Positions 24,201-31,911 of a stretch of DNA of 34,828 nucleotides are shown one piece after another. Each line of letters starts with the position of its first letter. The stretch's first letter is position 1. The notes below the pieces were generated by a model. The model was not told where the DNA came from. It worked only from the letters and a program-made list of their open reading frames with translations, and did no database searches. The translations under genes and the position numbers were made by a program. This stretch comes from a virus. The stretch covers positions 1-34,828 of IMG/VR virus record IMGVR_UViG_3300006924_000076. One strand, given 5' to 3'.

Positions 24201-27200
24201 ACAACTGTTAATTCGTATAGACAATTTGATTATGCAAGTGAAATTAGAAAAGTAAATATTTTTAGAGACTCCGATATTATTGATATTAGACCTAGAGTTT
24301 CTAATTATGAAGTGTCCGAAAGTTCAAGATCCCCACTTGAATTTTTTGGAAGATCATTCGATGGATCTGGACAATCTGCAGCAAATCCGTTAGCTTCTGA
24401 TGAAGTTGTTCTAGCTGATATTTCTTACTATCAAGGAAGAATTGATAGAGTGTTCTTATCAAAGAGTGGAAAATTTCAAGTTGTTTATGGAACACCATCA
24501 GATAACCCACAAAAACCTGATCCAGTTGATGATGCACTTGAAATTTGTAGAATAGAACTTCCAGCATATCTTGCCAATGTAAAGGATGCAAAACTTTCAT
24601 TCTTGCAGCATAAAAGATATAAGATGCAAGATATCAAGGAACTTGAGAATAGAATCAAGAGTCTTGAATATTATACAACTCTATCTCTTTTGGAGAAAGA
24701 AACGGCAAATCTGTTTATTTCGGACGATGAAGGTTTGAATAGATTTAAGTCTGGATTTTTTGTAGACAACTTTAATGACTTTTTAGCACAAGAAGATTCT
24801 TTTAAACTCAATAATTCTATTGATAGAAAATATAATGAATTGAGACCAAGACATTATACCAACTCTGTTGATATGATTTTCGGTCCTGTTGTAGGTACAG
24901 ATCCAACAATTGATTTAAATTTCTCTACAGTAGAAGGAACCAATATCAGAAAGCAAAGTGATATTGTAACACTTGATTATGCTGAAGTTGAATACATCAA
25001 ACAAAATTTTGCTACAAGAACTGAAAGTGTAACTCCATTCTTGATTAGTTTTTGGAGTGGAACATTAGAATTGACTCCAGCAAGTGACAACTGGGTTGAC
25101 ACTGCAAGATTGGATGCAAAAATTATTGATGTTGAAGGTGATTATGCATCAACTTTTGGAAGAATGGTGGAAAATGGAACTATTGACCCTCAAACTGGGT
25201 TTGGTCCTATATTATGGAATTCATGGGAAACTAATTGGGTCGGTATTGAAGTTGTTGAATCTACAAGACAACGAGTTATTCAAAATACTCCTAACACTAT
25301 TATCCGGGGATCTGGAAATTCAATAAGTTGGTCAAGTAGAACTGTTATTGATAATGTTGTTCTGGAAGATCTTGAAACATCAATAGAATTTGGAACTAAC
25401 GATAGAACTGGAACGAGAACTATTGTAACAGAACAATTTGATCGAGAATCAGTCGGTGATAGAGTTGTAAGCAGAGATCTTATTCCATTCATGAGATCCA
25501 GAAATATTGAATTTGTTGCTAAAAAAATAAAACCACTTACTCAAATATATCCATTTTTTGATGGAGTTGATATTTCCAAATATTGCACTCCAAAATTAAT
25601 TGAGATTACAATGGAATCTGGAGTTTTTGAAGTTGGAGAAACTGTAGTTGGAAATAGTCCTGTTGTTGGTGATATTGGTTCAAATTCTCTTCCATCTGCT
25701 CCGTTTATTCGATTTAGAGTTGCACAATCTAATCATAAGGAAGGACCATATGATTCAGCAACAAAAACTTACCGCAAAAATCCATACAATAGTCAAGATT
25801 TATCCTCCGCATATTCTTCAACATCAACTATCTTAAATGTTGATACATTCTCAATTTCTAATGAGACTCAGGGTGAGTATTATGGTTGGATTATGGCGGG
25901 AATGACATTTCGTGGGCAGACAAGTGGTGCAATTGCAAAAGTATCAACTATAAGATTTGTCTCCGATATATCGGCTAGTTTAATTGGTAGTTTCTATATT
26001 CCAGATCCAAATAATATAAGTTTCCCTAGATTTGAAACTGGAAGTAAAGTATTTACTTTGACTGATGATATTGATAATAATCAGGATCAGGCTGTTACTA
26101 TTGCAGAAGAAGGATTTGCATCTACAGGAACTTTAGAAACAGTTCAAGAAAATATTGTTTCTGTTAGAAATGCAAGAGTTGAAGATCAAGAGCAGTTCCA
26201 AAGTGAAGATACCACTAGAAATCTTGGAACAGAAGTTGTTAACACTACAGTTATTGGTCAAAGATCAAGAACTCAAACAATTGGAACCAGATTTAATCGC
26301 CCACCAGATCCACCACCACGTAGATGGGGTGGTGGTCGTGACCCGCTTTCACAATCATTTATAATTGAAGATTCTACAGGAGTATTCTTAACTAGTTGTG
26401 ATGTCTTCTTTAGATCAAAAGATGATATGGATATTCCTGTCATCATGCAAATCAGAACAATTGAAAATGGGATTCCTTCCACTAAAGTTCTTCCATTCTC
26501 AGAAATAGTTTTAGATCCAGATGAAGTTCAAACTTCATCTGACGGGTCTGTTGCAACTAATATACAATTTAAGTCTCCTGTCTATGTCGAAGGTGGAATT
26601 GAATATGCAGTAACTTTATTATCAAACTCTACTAAGTATAGTGTTTATATTTCAAGAGTTGGTGAGAATGACATCATAACTGATACTTTTATTTCAAATC
26701 AGCCATATCTTGGATCACTCTTTAAGTCTCAAAACGGATCTACATGGGAACCAAGTCAATGGGAAGATCTTAAATTTACACTTTATAGAGCAGATTTTAT
26801 TGATAATGGAACTGTAGAATTCTACAGTCCAGAACTTACAAGAGGAAATGGACAAATTCCAAATCTTCTTCCAGATTCAATTATTATGAACTCTAGACAA
26901 ATTAGAGTTGGTCTTGGCACAACAGTTGCAGATTCTGGATATGAACTTGGAAATACTTTCTCTCAATTAGGAACAAATGCAACCGGAAATTATGTGGGAT
27001 CTGCAGCATCTGCTGTTGGAAACCTTTCTATAAGTAATGCTGGTATTGGATATACTCCTGCTGATGGAAGTCTCACATTCAGTGGTGTAAATCTTATCAC
27101 TCTTACCGGAAATGGAAGAGGTGCCACCGCAGATATTACTATCGCAAATGGTACTATAGTTTCTAGTGGAGCAACTATTTCTAATAATGGTGGATCAGGT

Positions 27201-28796
27201 TATCAAGTTGGTGACGTTCTTGGAATTTCTACAATAGGAATAGCAACAATTGGAACAAATGCAAGACTTACCGTTGCTGGCATTGGACAAACTAACGAAT
27301 TGATTTTCAATTCTGTTCAAGGTGAATTTGTTGTTGGTTCTGCTAATACTATAATGTATACTAACAGCGCAGGAATTACAACAGAGCTTAACTATGGACT
27401 TCCTGGAGGAGTTGGTGGAGATGTTCAATTATCAACAATAAATGTTGATAATGATGGAACACACTTTACAGTCAATCATCAAAATCATGGAATGTATTTT
27501 GAAGATAATGTAGTCAAAATATCTGGAGTGCTTCCTGATATTCGACCAACTAAACTAACTGCTGAATATACTTCTGGATCTACTGACGGAATTGTTGTTG
27601 GTGGTGCAACAACATTCTCATCTTTTGAAGGTGTTGGTGTTGGAACTACCAATGTTGGATATCTGTTAATTGGAGAAGAAATTATCCAATATACAAATGT
27701 TTCCGGAAACACGATTGGTGGTAGTATTGTTAGAGGATCTGATCCAAGATCGTATCCAGTTGGAACTCCAGTATTTAAATATGAAAACTCTGGTATTAAT
27801 CTCCAAAGAATTAATAGATCTCATAGTTTAAATGATGTTACTCATTTAGATCCATTTACTTTTGATTCTTATAAAGTTAAAGTTGATATGAGTGCAACTA
27901 CAGGAACTGATAGAAGTACTGATGTTGGATATCCAAAACTTTATATTGGACAAACAAAGTCCACTGGTGGGAGAAACATAAGGGCTACTCAAAATATGCC
28001 ATTTGAAATTATTACTCCACAGGTTCAAAATCTTACAGTTACTGGAACAAATATTACTGCTCAAGTAAGAACAACCACCAGTAAGAGTTTTAGTGGAAAT
28101 GAAATTCCATTCATTGATTCCGGATTTGAAGACATTACAATCAATCAAAAAAATTATTTTGATACTCCAAGGATGATTGCATCTAAGGTAAATGAAGATT
28201 TGAAATTGACTAACGTTGAGGGCAACAAATCAATGCAGATGAGTCTTGCATTGAATACTACGGATTCTCGTTTAAGTCCCGTTATTGACTCTCAAAGAGT
28301 GAATATGATTACTACTTCCAATAGAATTAATAATATTATTACAAATTATGCAACTGATTCTAGAGTCAATGTTATCGATTTAGATCCTACAGCATGTCAA
28401 TACGTATCAAAGGAAATTGTTCTTGAAAATTCTGCATCATCAATTAAAATTATATTATCTGCACATATTGGTGATGATGCTGATATTAGAGCACTATATT
28501 CTGTAAACAATAAAATTGGTCTTGACCCAATCTTCACTCCATTCCCTGGATATTCAAACTTGAATTCTAGAGGACAAGTTATTTCTCCAGAAAATAATAA
28601 TGGAGAATCAGATTCTTTTATTACAAAATCAATTGCTCGTTCATTTGATAGTGAAAAACTTGATTATAGAGAGTATACATTTACAGTCGATCAACTTCCA
28701 GCATTTAGAACATATAGAGTGAAAATCTCATTAGAATCTAATAGTCAGTGCTTTGTTCCTAGGATTAAAGATCTTAGGGTAATTTCTTTAGCATAA
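21228..28796 (+). CDS. very large virion structural protein, DUF4815-type, 2522 aa
   Basis: Occupies the place of T4 genes 9-12 and wac, between gp8 and the neck genes. The N-terminus (LNVAPYFDDFDSTNDYHKIL, then FKPGYPVQARELTSLQSILQ and KFGQHFFKEG) is typical of DUF4815 tail proteins. A coiled-coil-like stretch (ELENRIKSLEYYTTLSLLEK, about 1136-1155) follows. A proline/arginine linker (PPDPPPRRWGGG, about 1686-1697) leads into a conserved-looking DPLSQSFIIED...FLTSCDVFFRSKDD block (about 1700-1735). Downstream lie two G-x-G-Y modules (about 1930-2000) and an RG module (about 2140-2180). It is likely a peripheral baseplate or fibre-network protein; no signal or membrane segment. Function is inferred from position and family. 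Confidence 0.82.
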   Translation: MPQQTNLNVAPYFDDFDSTNDYHKILFKPGYPVQARELTSLQSILQDQVEKFGQHFFKEGAKVIPGNTAYNRIYYCIQLENAFQGVPVSAYVDQLIGTKITGQRSGVTAFVDSVLLPEDSENNTLTLYINYLSSSTGNNSTQSFFDGEQLLSNEVITSGLLGNTTISAGSPFASTIESNSSETGSAFQIDEGVYFVRGNFVNVSRETLILDQYSNSPSYRIGLYVNEEIITADLDESLNDNSQGYSNYAAPGADRLKISVSLFKKALDDFNDDNFILLATVINGTIQEKPRKSLFGGSVGFNDVTDTLARRTFDESGNYYIKSFDLSVVESLNNNVGNGGIFNSGQFTPGGVTPTDDLILYKISPGKAYVKGYEIETSSSVYLDVNKPRTTRTIKGQSVIYNTGPTLQINRVHRSPIIGLGNTYFVSLRDQRVGNNSETLPGNEIGVARVYDFKLESGSYSTSNANENEWNLALYDVQTITDIALNQAHTLSIPTFVKGDNSGATGFLRHSVSAGTAITVYETSGSFVPNEKLTFNGIADGRIAIAITEHGISDAKSIYGTNSGVIGINTFSADVIQSDKFAIGIATVSPLSGGISTIKSSNPNFPGNIVKENDLIKYSDTTPGLNGDPIIARVTNVGTTDISVEGVSAVSGISSGFLPASTLSITDLTVLTTQLAPSSSNSLFTPLPKVNVSNIDLSDASLVIRKSFTVNIVSNELSAQVVADNNETFLPFDTERYLLVRSDGSTEALSGDKFDISPNGSTLQIRNLGTDNTGATLIATLRKVKPKAKEKIKNKVNSIIINKSKLAGSGIGETTLNNGLTYGNYPFGVRVEDEVISLNTPDIIEIHGVFESSDTSSPSCPQVVLQLINTISTTTSEFLIGEKFVGQTSGAVAIVAEKLNDSSISFLYKNEIAFVEGENVEFEESNSTALVSSLSAPSFNISSNYTFKTGQEITFYDHGRIKRKNDSSSPSKQIKIYFSSASYSSTDDGDITTVNSYRQFDYASEIRKVNIFRDSDIIDIRPRVSNYEVSESSRSPLEFFGRSFDGSGQSAANPLASDEVVLADISYYQGRIDRVFLSKSGKFQVVYGTPSDNPQKPDPVDDALEICRIELPAYLANVKDAKLSFLQHKRYKMQDIKELENRIKSLEYYTTLSLLEKETANLFISDDEGLNRFKSGFFVDNFNDFLAQEDSFKLNNSIDRKYNELRPRHYTNSVDMIFGPVVGTDPTIDLNFSTVEGTNIRKQSDIVTLDYAEVEYIKQNFATRTESVTPFLISFWSGTLELTPASDNWVDTARLDAKIIDVEGDYASTFGRMVENGTIDPQTGFGPILWNSWETNWVGIEVVESTRQRVIQNTPNTIIRGSGNSISWSSRTVIDNVVLEDLETSIEFGTNDRTGTRTIVTEQFDRESVGDRVVSRDLIPFMRSRNIEFVAKKIKPLTQIYPFFDGVDISKYCTPKLIEITMESGVFEVGETVVGNSPVVGDIGSNSLPSAPFIRFRVAQSNHKEGPYDSATKTYRKNPYNSQDLSSAYSSTSTILNVDTFSISNETQGEYYGWIMAGMTFRGQTSGAIAKVSTIRFVSDISASLIGSFYIPDPNNISFPRFETGSKVFTLTDDIDNNQDQAVTIAEEGFASTGTLETVQENIVSVRNARVEDQEQFQSEDTTRNLGTEVVNTTVIGQRSRTQTIGTRFNRPPDPPPRRWGGGRDPLSQSFIIEDSTGVFLTSCDVFFRSKDDMDIPVIMQIRTIENGIPSTKVLPFSEIVLDPDEVQTSSDGSVATNIQFKSPVYVEGGIEYAVTLLSNSTKYSVYISRVGENDIITDTFISNQPYLGSLFKSQNGSTWEPSQWEDLKFTLYRADFIDNGTVEFYSPELTRGNGQIPNLLPDSIIMNSRQIRVGLGTTVADSGYELGNTFSQLGTNATGNYVGSAASAVGNLSISNAGIGYTPADGSLTFSGVNLITLTGNGRGATADITIANGTIVSSGATISNNGGSGYQVGDVLGISTIGIATIGTNARLTVAGIGQTNELIFNSVQGEFVVGSANTIMYTNSAGITTELNYGLPGGVGGDVQLSTINVDNDGTHFTVNHQNHGMYFEDNVVKISGVLPDIRPTKLTAEYTSGSTDGIVVGGATTFSSFEGVGVGTTNVGYLLIGEEIIQYTNVSGNTIGGSIVRGSDPRSYPVGTPVFKYENSGINLQRINRSHSLNDVTHLDPFTFDSYKVKVDMSATTGTDRSTDVGYPKLYIGQTKSTGGRNIRATQNMPFEIITPQVQNLTVTGTNITAQVRTTTSKSFSGNEIPFIDSGFEDITINQKNYFDTPRMIASKVNEDLKLTNVEGNKSMQMSLALNTTDSRLSPVIDSQRVNMITTSNRINNIITNYATDSRVNVIDLDPTACQYVSKEIVLENSASSIKIILSAHIGDDADIRALYSVNNKIGLDPIFTPFPGYSNLNSRGQVISPENNNGESDSFITKSIARSFDSEKLDYREYTFTVDQLPAFRTYRVKISLESNSQCFVPRIKDLRVISLA

Positions 28797-29023
28797 TGGA
28801 TTTTTATGGATTAGATGGGCATAAGGATCTTGCAAGAGATCCTTCTACAAATGCGGTGATAAATGTGAATAGTCTTGAATATCAACAATATCTTTCAAGA
28901 CTTGAAGTTAAATCTAAAAAGAATGATAAGATACAAAATATTGAAGAAAATTTTGCTAACATGCAAGATGAACTGAATGAAATCAAATCTCTATTAAAGG
29001 AGTTATTAAATGGATCCCGATAG
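28796..29023 (+). CDS. small coiled-coil protein, 75 aa
   Basis: Its ATG shares one base with the stop of the 2522-residue gene (TAATG), so translation is coupled. The N-terminal half (MDFYGLDGHKDLARDPSTNA, then SLEYQQYL) is followed by a heptad-patterned helix (about 38-72, IQNIEENFANMQDELNEIKS) ending with leucines. It is a likely oligomerising structural or assembly factor. The form recurs in T4-like marine phages as far as I recall; no function is known to me. Confidence 0.75.
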   Translation: MDFYGLDGHKDLARDPSTNAVINVNSLEYQQYLSRLEVKSKKNDKIQNIEENFANMQDELNEIKSLLKELLNGSR

Positions 29024-29192
29024 CATAGAACTAAGTAATCTATCAAAACAATTTGCTTACACTAAAGTGGCATCAGAGATAGATAGTTGCAATGATCATG
29101 ACGAATTAAAGAATATTGCAAAGTCCTTTTGCAAACTTTATTATAAGCAACAAGAAACAATGAAACTAATAGGAATAGTAGATGGCAACTAA
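29010..29192 (+). CDS. small helical protein, 60 aa
   Basis: ATG at 29010 lies 14 nt inside the previous gene, with a strong AAAGGAG (28996-29002) at the right distance, which settles the start. The product (IELSNLSKQFAYTKVASEID, then a KSFCKLYYKQQET helix) is all-helical and contains two cysteines. It has no recognised domain. Overlaps with both neighbours (14 and 11 nt) show tight translational coupling. Confidence 0.75.
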   Translation: MDPDSIELSNLSKQFAYTKVASEIDSCNDHDELKNIAKSFCKLYYKQQETMKLIGIVDGN

Positions 29193-29568
29193 AAACATTA
29201 CTTTTGATCCTGATTCAGGAGTTCCTTATGGAATGAATTTAACCATGTATGGTGGAGCAGATTTTTCTGCGGATTTAAATGTTCTTAGTACATCAAATAC
29301 TGCGTTTGATTTGACTGATTATTCTGGGTCTGCAGCAATATCAAAAAGTGTTGCGGTTGGAGCTACTTTAGGAATAACTAGTTCGTTAACAGTTGGATTT
29401 ACCAGCGCATATGATGGCAAAATTAAATTGTCGCTAAGTGCAGTAAATACTAGAGGAACTGCGGAAGGAAGATATATGTTTGATGTATTGGTAAGTAAAG
29501 GTTCTACAACCTATGCTCTTGCGAGTGGCAACGTAATGGTAATCAATCCAGTTTCTTCAGCACCCTAA
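29182..29568 (+). CDS. small beta-rich virion-type protein, 128 aa
   Basis: ATG at 29182 overlaps the previous gene by 11 nt. The product is Ser/Thr/Gly/Val-rich with alternating hydrophobics. The N-terminus (ITFDPDSGVPYGMNLTMYGG) and the closing strand (YALASGNVMVINPVSS) suggest a single Ig- or BppU-like beta-sandwich, as used for phage decoration or fibre-base proteins. It lacks a signal sequence. The fold is inferred from pattern only. Its stop codon sits in a hairpin (29564-29579) before gp13. Confidence 0.65.
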   Translation: MATKNITFDPDSGVPYGMNLTMYGGADFSADLNVLSTSNTAFDLTDYSGSAAISKSVAVGATLGITSSLTVGFTSAYDGKIKLSLSAVNTRGTAEGRYMFDVLVSKGSTTYALASGNVMVINPVSSAP

Positions 29569-29579
29569 ATACATTTAGG
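29564..29579. repeat. hairpin over a stop codon with embedded CCTAAATA
   Basis: CCTAAA (29564-29569) and TTTAGG (29574-29579) form a 6-bp stem around TACA and include the TAA stop of the preceding gene. No T-tract follows, so termination is unlikely. The left arm holds CCCTAAATA, which recurs before gp15; it may be a late-promoter variant or a transcript-processing site. Confidence 0.45.
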
Positions 29580-29593
29580 AAACTTGTGAATAT

Positions 29594-30427
29594 ATGGCAC
29601 AACCAGCAAGTAGATCAGATTTAATTAATTACTGCAAAAGGCAATTAGGGGCTCCGGTCCTTGAAATTAATGTTGCCGATGAGCAAGTAGATGATCTTGT
29701 AGATGATGCTCTACAATATTTTCACGAAAGACATTTTGATGGAGTAGTACAGACATATTTAAAATATAAGATAACTCAAGAAGATATTGACAGGGGAAGG
29801 GGAACAAATTCAGCAGGTGTCGTAACAACAACAGCAGATACAACTATTGTTGGAACAGCAACAACATTTAGTTATACTGAGAATAGTAATTATATTCAGG
29901 TTCCTCCTTCAGTAATTGGTGTCAACAAAATTTTTAGATTTGATAGCAGCACAATATCGGGAGGAATGTTTAGTCTAAAATATCAATTGTTCTTGAATGA
30001 TATATACTTCTTCAGTTCGATGGAGATGTTGACATATGCAATGACAAAAACAACTCTTGCTGATATTGATTTTTTATTGAATACAGAAAGTCAAATTAGA
30101 TTTAATCAGAGACAAGATAGATTATATCTGGATATAGATTGGGGTAGTATCGCAAAAGATGAATATATTATTTTAGATTGTTGGAGACTTTTAGATCCAA
30201 ATGATTTTACAAGAGTTTATAATGATTCATTCTTAAAAAGATATTTGACAGCATTAATTAAAAGGCAATGGGGGCAAAACTTAATTAAATTCCAAGGAGT
30301 AAAATTGCCTGGTGGTATAGAACTTAATGGAAGACAGATATATGATGATGCTCAAAGAGATTTAGAAATAATCAGAGAGCAGATGTCAAACACATACGAA
30401 CTTCCACCACTTGATATGATAGGCTGA
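29594..30427 (+). CDS. gp13: head completion neck protein gp13
   Basis: T4 gp13-like (277 aa; T4 309). In T4, gp13 and gp14 complete the filled head and form the site for tail attachment. Recognised from the N-terminal part (LINYCKRQLGAPVLEINVAD, 10-29; DDLVDDALQYFHERHFDG, about 33-50) and the C-terminal RLLDPNDFTRVYND...LKRYLTALIKRQWG region (about 199-230) ending in an arginine-rich helix and ELPPLDMIG. A short Thr-rich stretch (about 75-95) is inserted near residue 70. Its TGA shares a base with the gp14 ATG, as expected for two proteins made together. Confidence 0.92.
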   Translation: MAQPASRSDLINYCKRQLGAPVLEINVADEQVDDLVDDALQYFHERHFDGVVQTYLKYKITQEDIDRGRGTNSAGVVTTTADTTIVGTATTFSYTENSNYIQVPPSVIGVNKIFRFDSSTISGGMFSLKYQLFLNDIYFFSSMEMLTYAMTKTTLADIDFLLNTESQIRFNQRQDRLYLDIDWGSIAKDEYIILDCWRLLDPNDFTRVYNDSFLKRYLTALIKRQWGQNLIKFQGVKLPGGIELNGRQIYDDAQRDLEIIREQMSNTYELPPLDMIG

Positions 30428-31872
30428 TGGTATTAAATCCCTTTTTCTCTCAAGGAACATCTTCTGAGCAAAATCTTGTTCAAGATTTAATAAATGAGCA
30501 ACTTAGAACTTATGGGGTAGATATTTTTTATCTACCTAGAAAGTATCTATCAGAAAATACCATAATAAGAGAGGTTGTTCAGTCAAAATTTGATATGGCA
30601 CTGCCCTTAGAGGCATACATTGATAATTATGACCAATACTCCGGAGCGGGTAATTTATTGTCAAAATTTGGTATCGAATCTAAAGACGAAGTAAGACTTA
30701 TAATATCAAGAGAACGATTTGAAAATTATATAACACCATTAATTCAAGATCAAGAAAATATAAAATTATCAACTAGACCAAAGAGTGGAGACCTTATTTG
30801 GTTCCCTCTTGACGATAGGATCTATGAGATCAAAGATATTGAATATGCAAAACCATATTATCAGTTACAAAATCTCTACGTTTATGAATTATATTGCGAA
30901 CTCTTTCAGTTGGAAGATGAGATTATTTCAACTGGAATTGAAGATATTGACAATAATCTCATTGGTGAAAATTATGATGGATCAACTGATGATGGAATTA
31001 ATACTATTCAAGGACCAACTCAAAAACTCACTTTAGTTGGTACTGGAGTAACTGCAACTGCAACTGCTAGTATACTCAACGGAGGAGTTAGATTCTTCAC
31101 AATTACGAATAGGGGTGGTGGATACAGTAGCGTGCCCACAGTGGGCGTCACATCCGCTCCAGCGGGCGGTAAAACAGCAATTGGTATCGCCACTATGATT
31201 GGTGGTATTAACGTCTGCAACCTCAATGCAAATCCAAAATTGCAATCAGTTCAAGCAGTTAATGTTGCAAATTCAGGTGTTGGATATACTGTAGCACCTG
31301 GAGTAAAATTTTCTGGAGGAGGCGGGGTTGGAGCAGCTGCTACAACTACAATTGGAGATGGTGTTGTAGGTGTTGTGACATTAACAACAGGTGGTTCTGG
31401 ATATATTGACAATCCAACAATTAGTTTTACAAATCAAATATTTACGACAGGAGTTACTACAGTTTCTGCTGCAGCAACTGCCATAGTCAGTGCTGCTGGA
31501 ACTATATCTAATATTTACATTACAAATGCTGGTCTTGGATACTCTGTAGCACCAACTATTGTTATTGGTGATGCTGAAAGTAATGGTTCTGGTACATTTG
31601 TGTTTAATGAAATTATCACTGGTTCTTCTAGTGGAACTACAGCAAGAGTTAGAACATGGGATACATCCACTAATACACTCATAGTTGCAACAGTTGCAGG
31701 AGAGTTTACTAAAGGTGAAACTTTAGTAGGTGCAACTTCTGGGGCATCATATCAATTACGTATCGTCGATGTTCAACCAGCAGATGATGGGTTTGCTGAC
31801 AATATTAACATTGAAGCAGAAGCAGATAATATTATCGACTTTAGTGAGCAGAACCCATTTGGAATGCCCTAA
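30427..31872 (+). CDS. gp14: neck protein gp14 with large repeat insertion, 481 aa
   Basis: T4 gp14-like core (T4 gp14 is 256 aa). The N-terminal ~185 residues (FFSQGTSSEQNLVQDLINEQ, then YGVDIFYLPRKYLSE, FGIESKDEVRLIISRERFEN and GDLIWFPLDDRIYEI) match the family. The C-terminal tail (IDFSEQNPFGMP) also resembles the family end. Between them lies an insertion (about 198-445) with four G-x-G-Y beta modules (near 217, 269, 312, 355) and an F-x-x-GE/TSG pair (about 392-440). The modules recur in the giant, gp8 and DUF4815 proteins. Translation couples to gp13 through TGATG. The neck role follows from the core; what the insertion does is unknown. Confidence 0.9.
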   Translation: MVLNPFFSQGTSSEQNLVQDLINEQLRTYGVDIFYLPRKYLSENTIIREVVQSKFDMALPLEAYIDNYDQYSGAGNLLSKFGIESKDEVRLIISRERFENYITPLIQDQENIKLSTRPKSGDLIWFPLDDRIYEIKDIEYAKPYYQLQNLYVYELYCELFQLEDEIISTGIEDIDNNLIGENYDGSTDDGINTIQGPTQKLTLVGTGVTATATASILNGGVRFFTITNRGGGYSSVPTVGVTSAPAGGKTAIGIATMIGGINVCNLNANPKLQSVQAVNVANSGVGYTVAPGVKFSGGGGVGAAATTTIGDGVVGVVTLTTGGSGYIDNPTISFTNQIFTTGVTTVSAAATAIVSAAGTISNIYITNAGLGYSVAPTIVIGDAESNGSGTFVFNEIITGSSSGTTARVRTWDTSTNTLIVATVAGEFTKGETLVGATSGASYQLRIVDVQPADDGFADNINIEAEADNIIDFSEQNPFGMP

Positions 31873-31899
31873 ATAAAAATATCTTATACTTGAGATATT
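31867..31899 (+). promoter_or_regulatory. CCCTAAATA motif plus hairpin before gp15
   Basis: CCCTAAATA (31867-31875) overlaps the gp14 stop. Directly after it AATATCT (31878-31884) and AGATATT (31893-31899) form a 7-bp stem around an 8-nt loop. The ATG of gp15 follows 12 bases later. This may combine a late-promoter variant with a leader hairpin; no T-tract follows, so it is not an intrinsic terminator. Confidence 0.4.
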
Positions 31900-31911
31900 G
31901 TAGGATTAACA

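Noticed and set aside
29564-29579. Intrinsic terminator before gp13
   Set aside because: The stem is only 6 bp and no T-run follows it; gp13 also starts 15 bp downstream.
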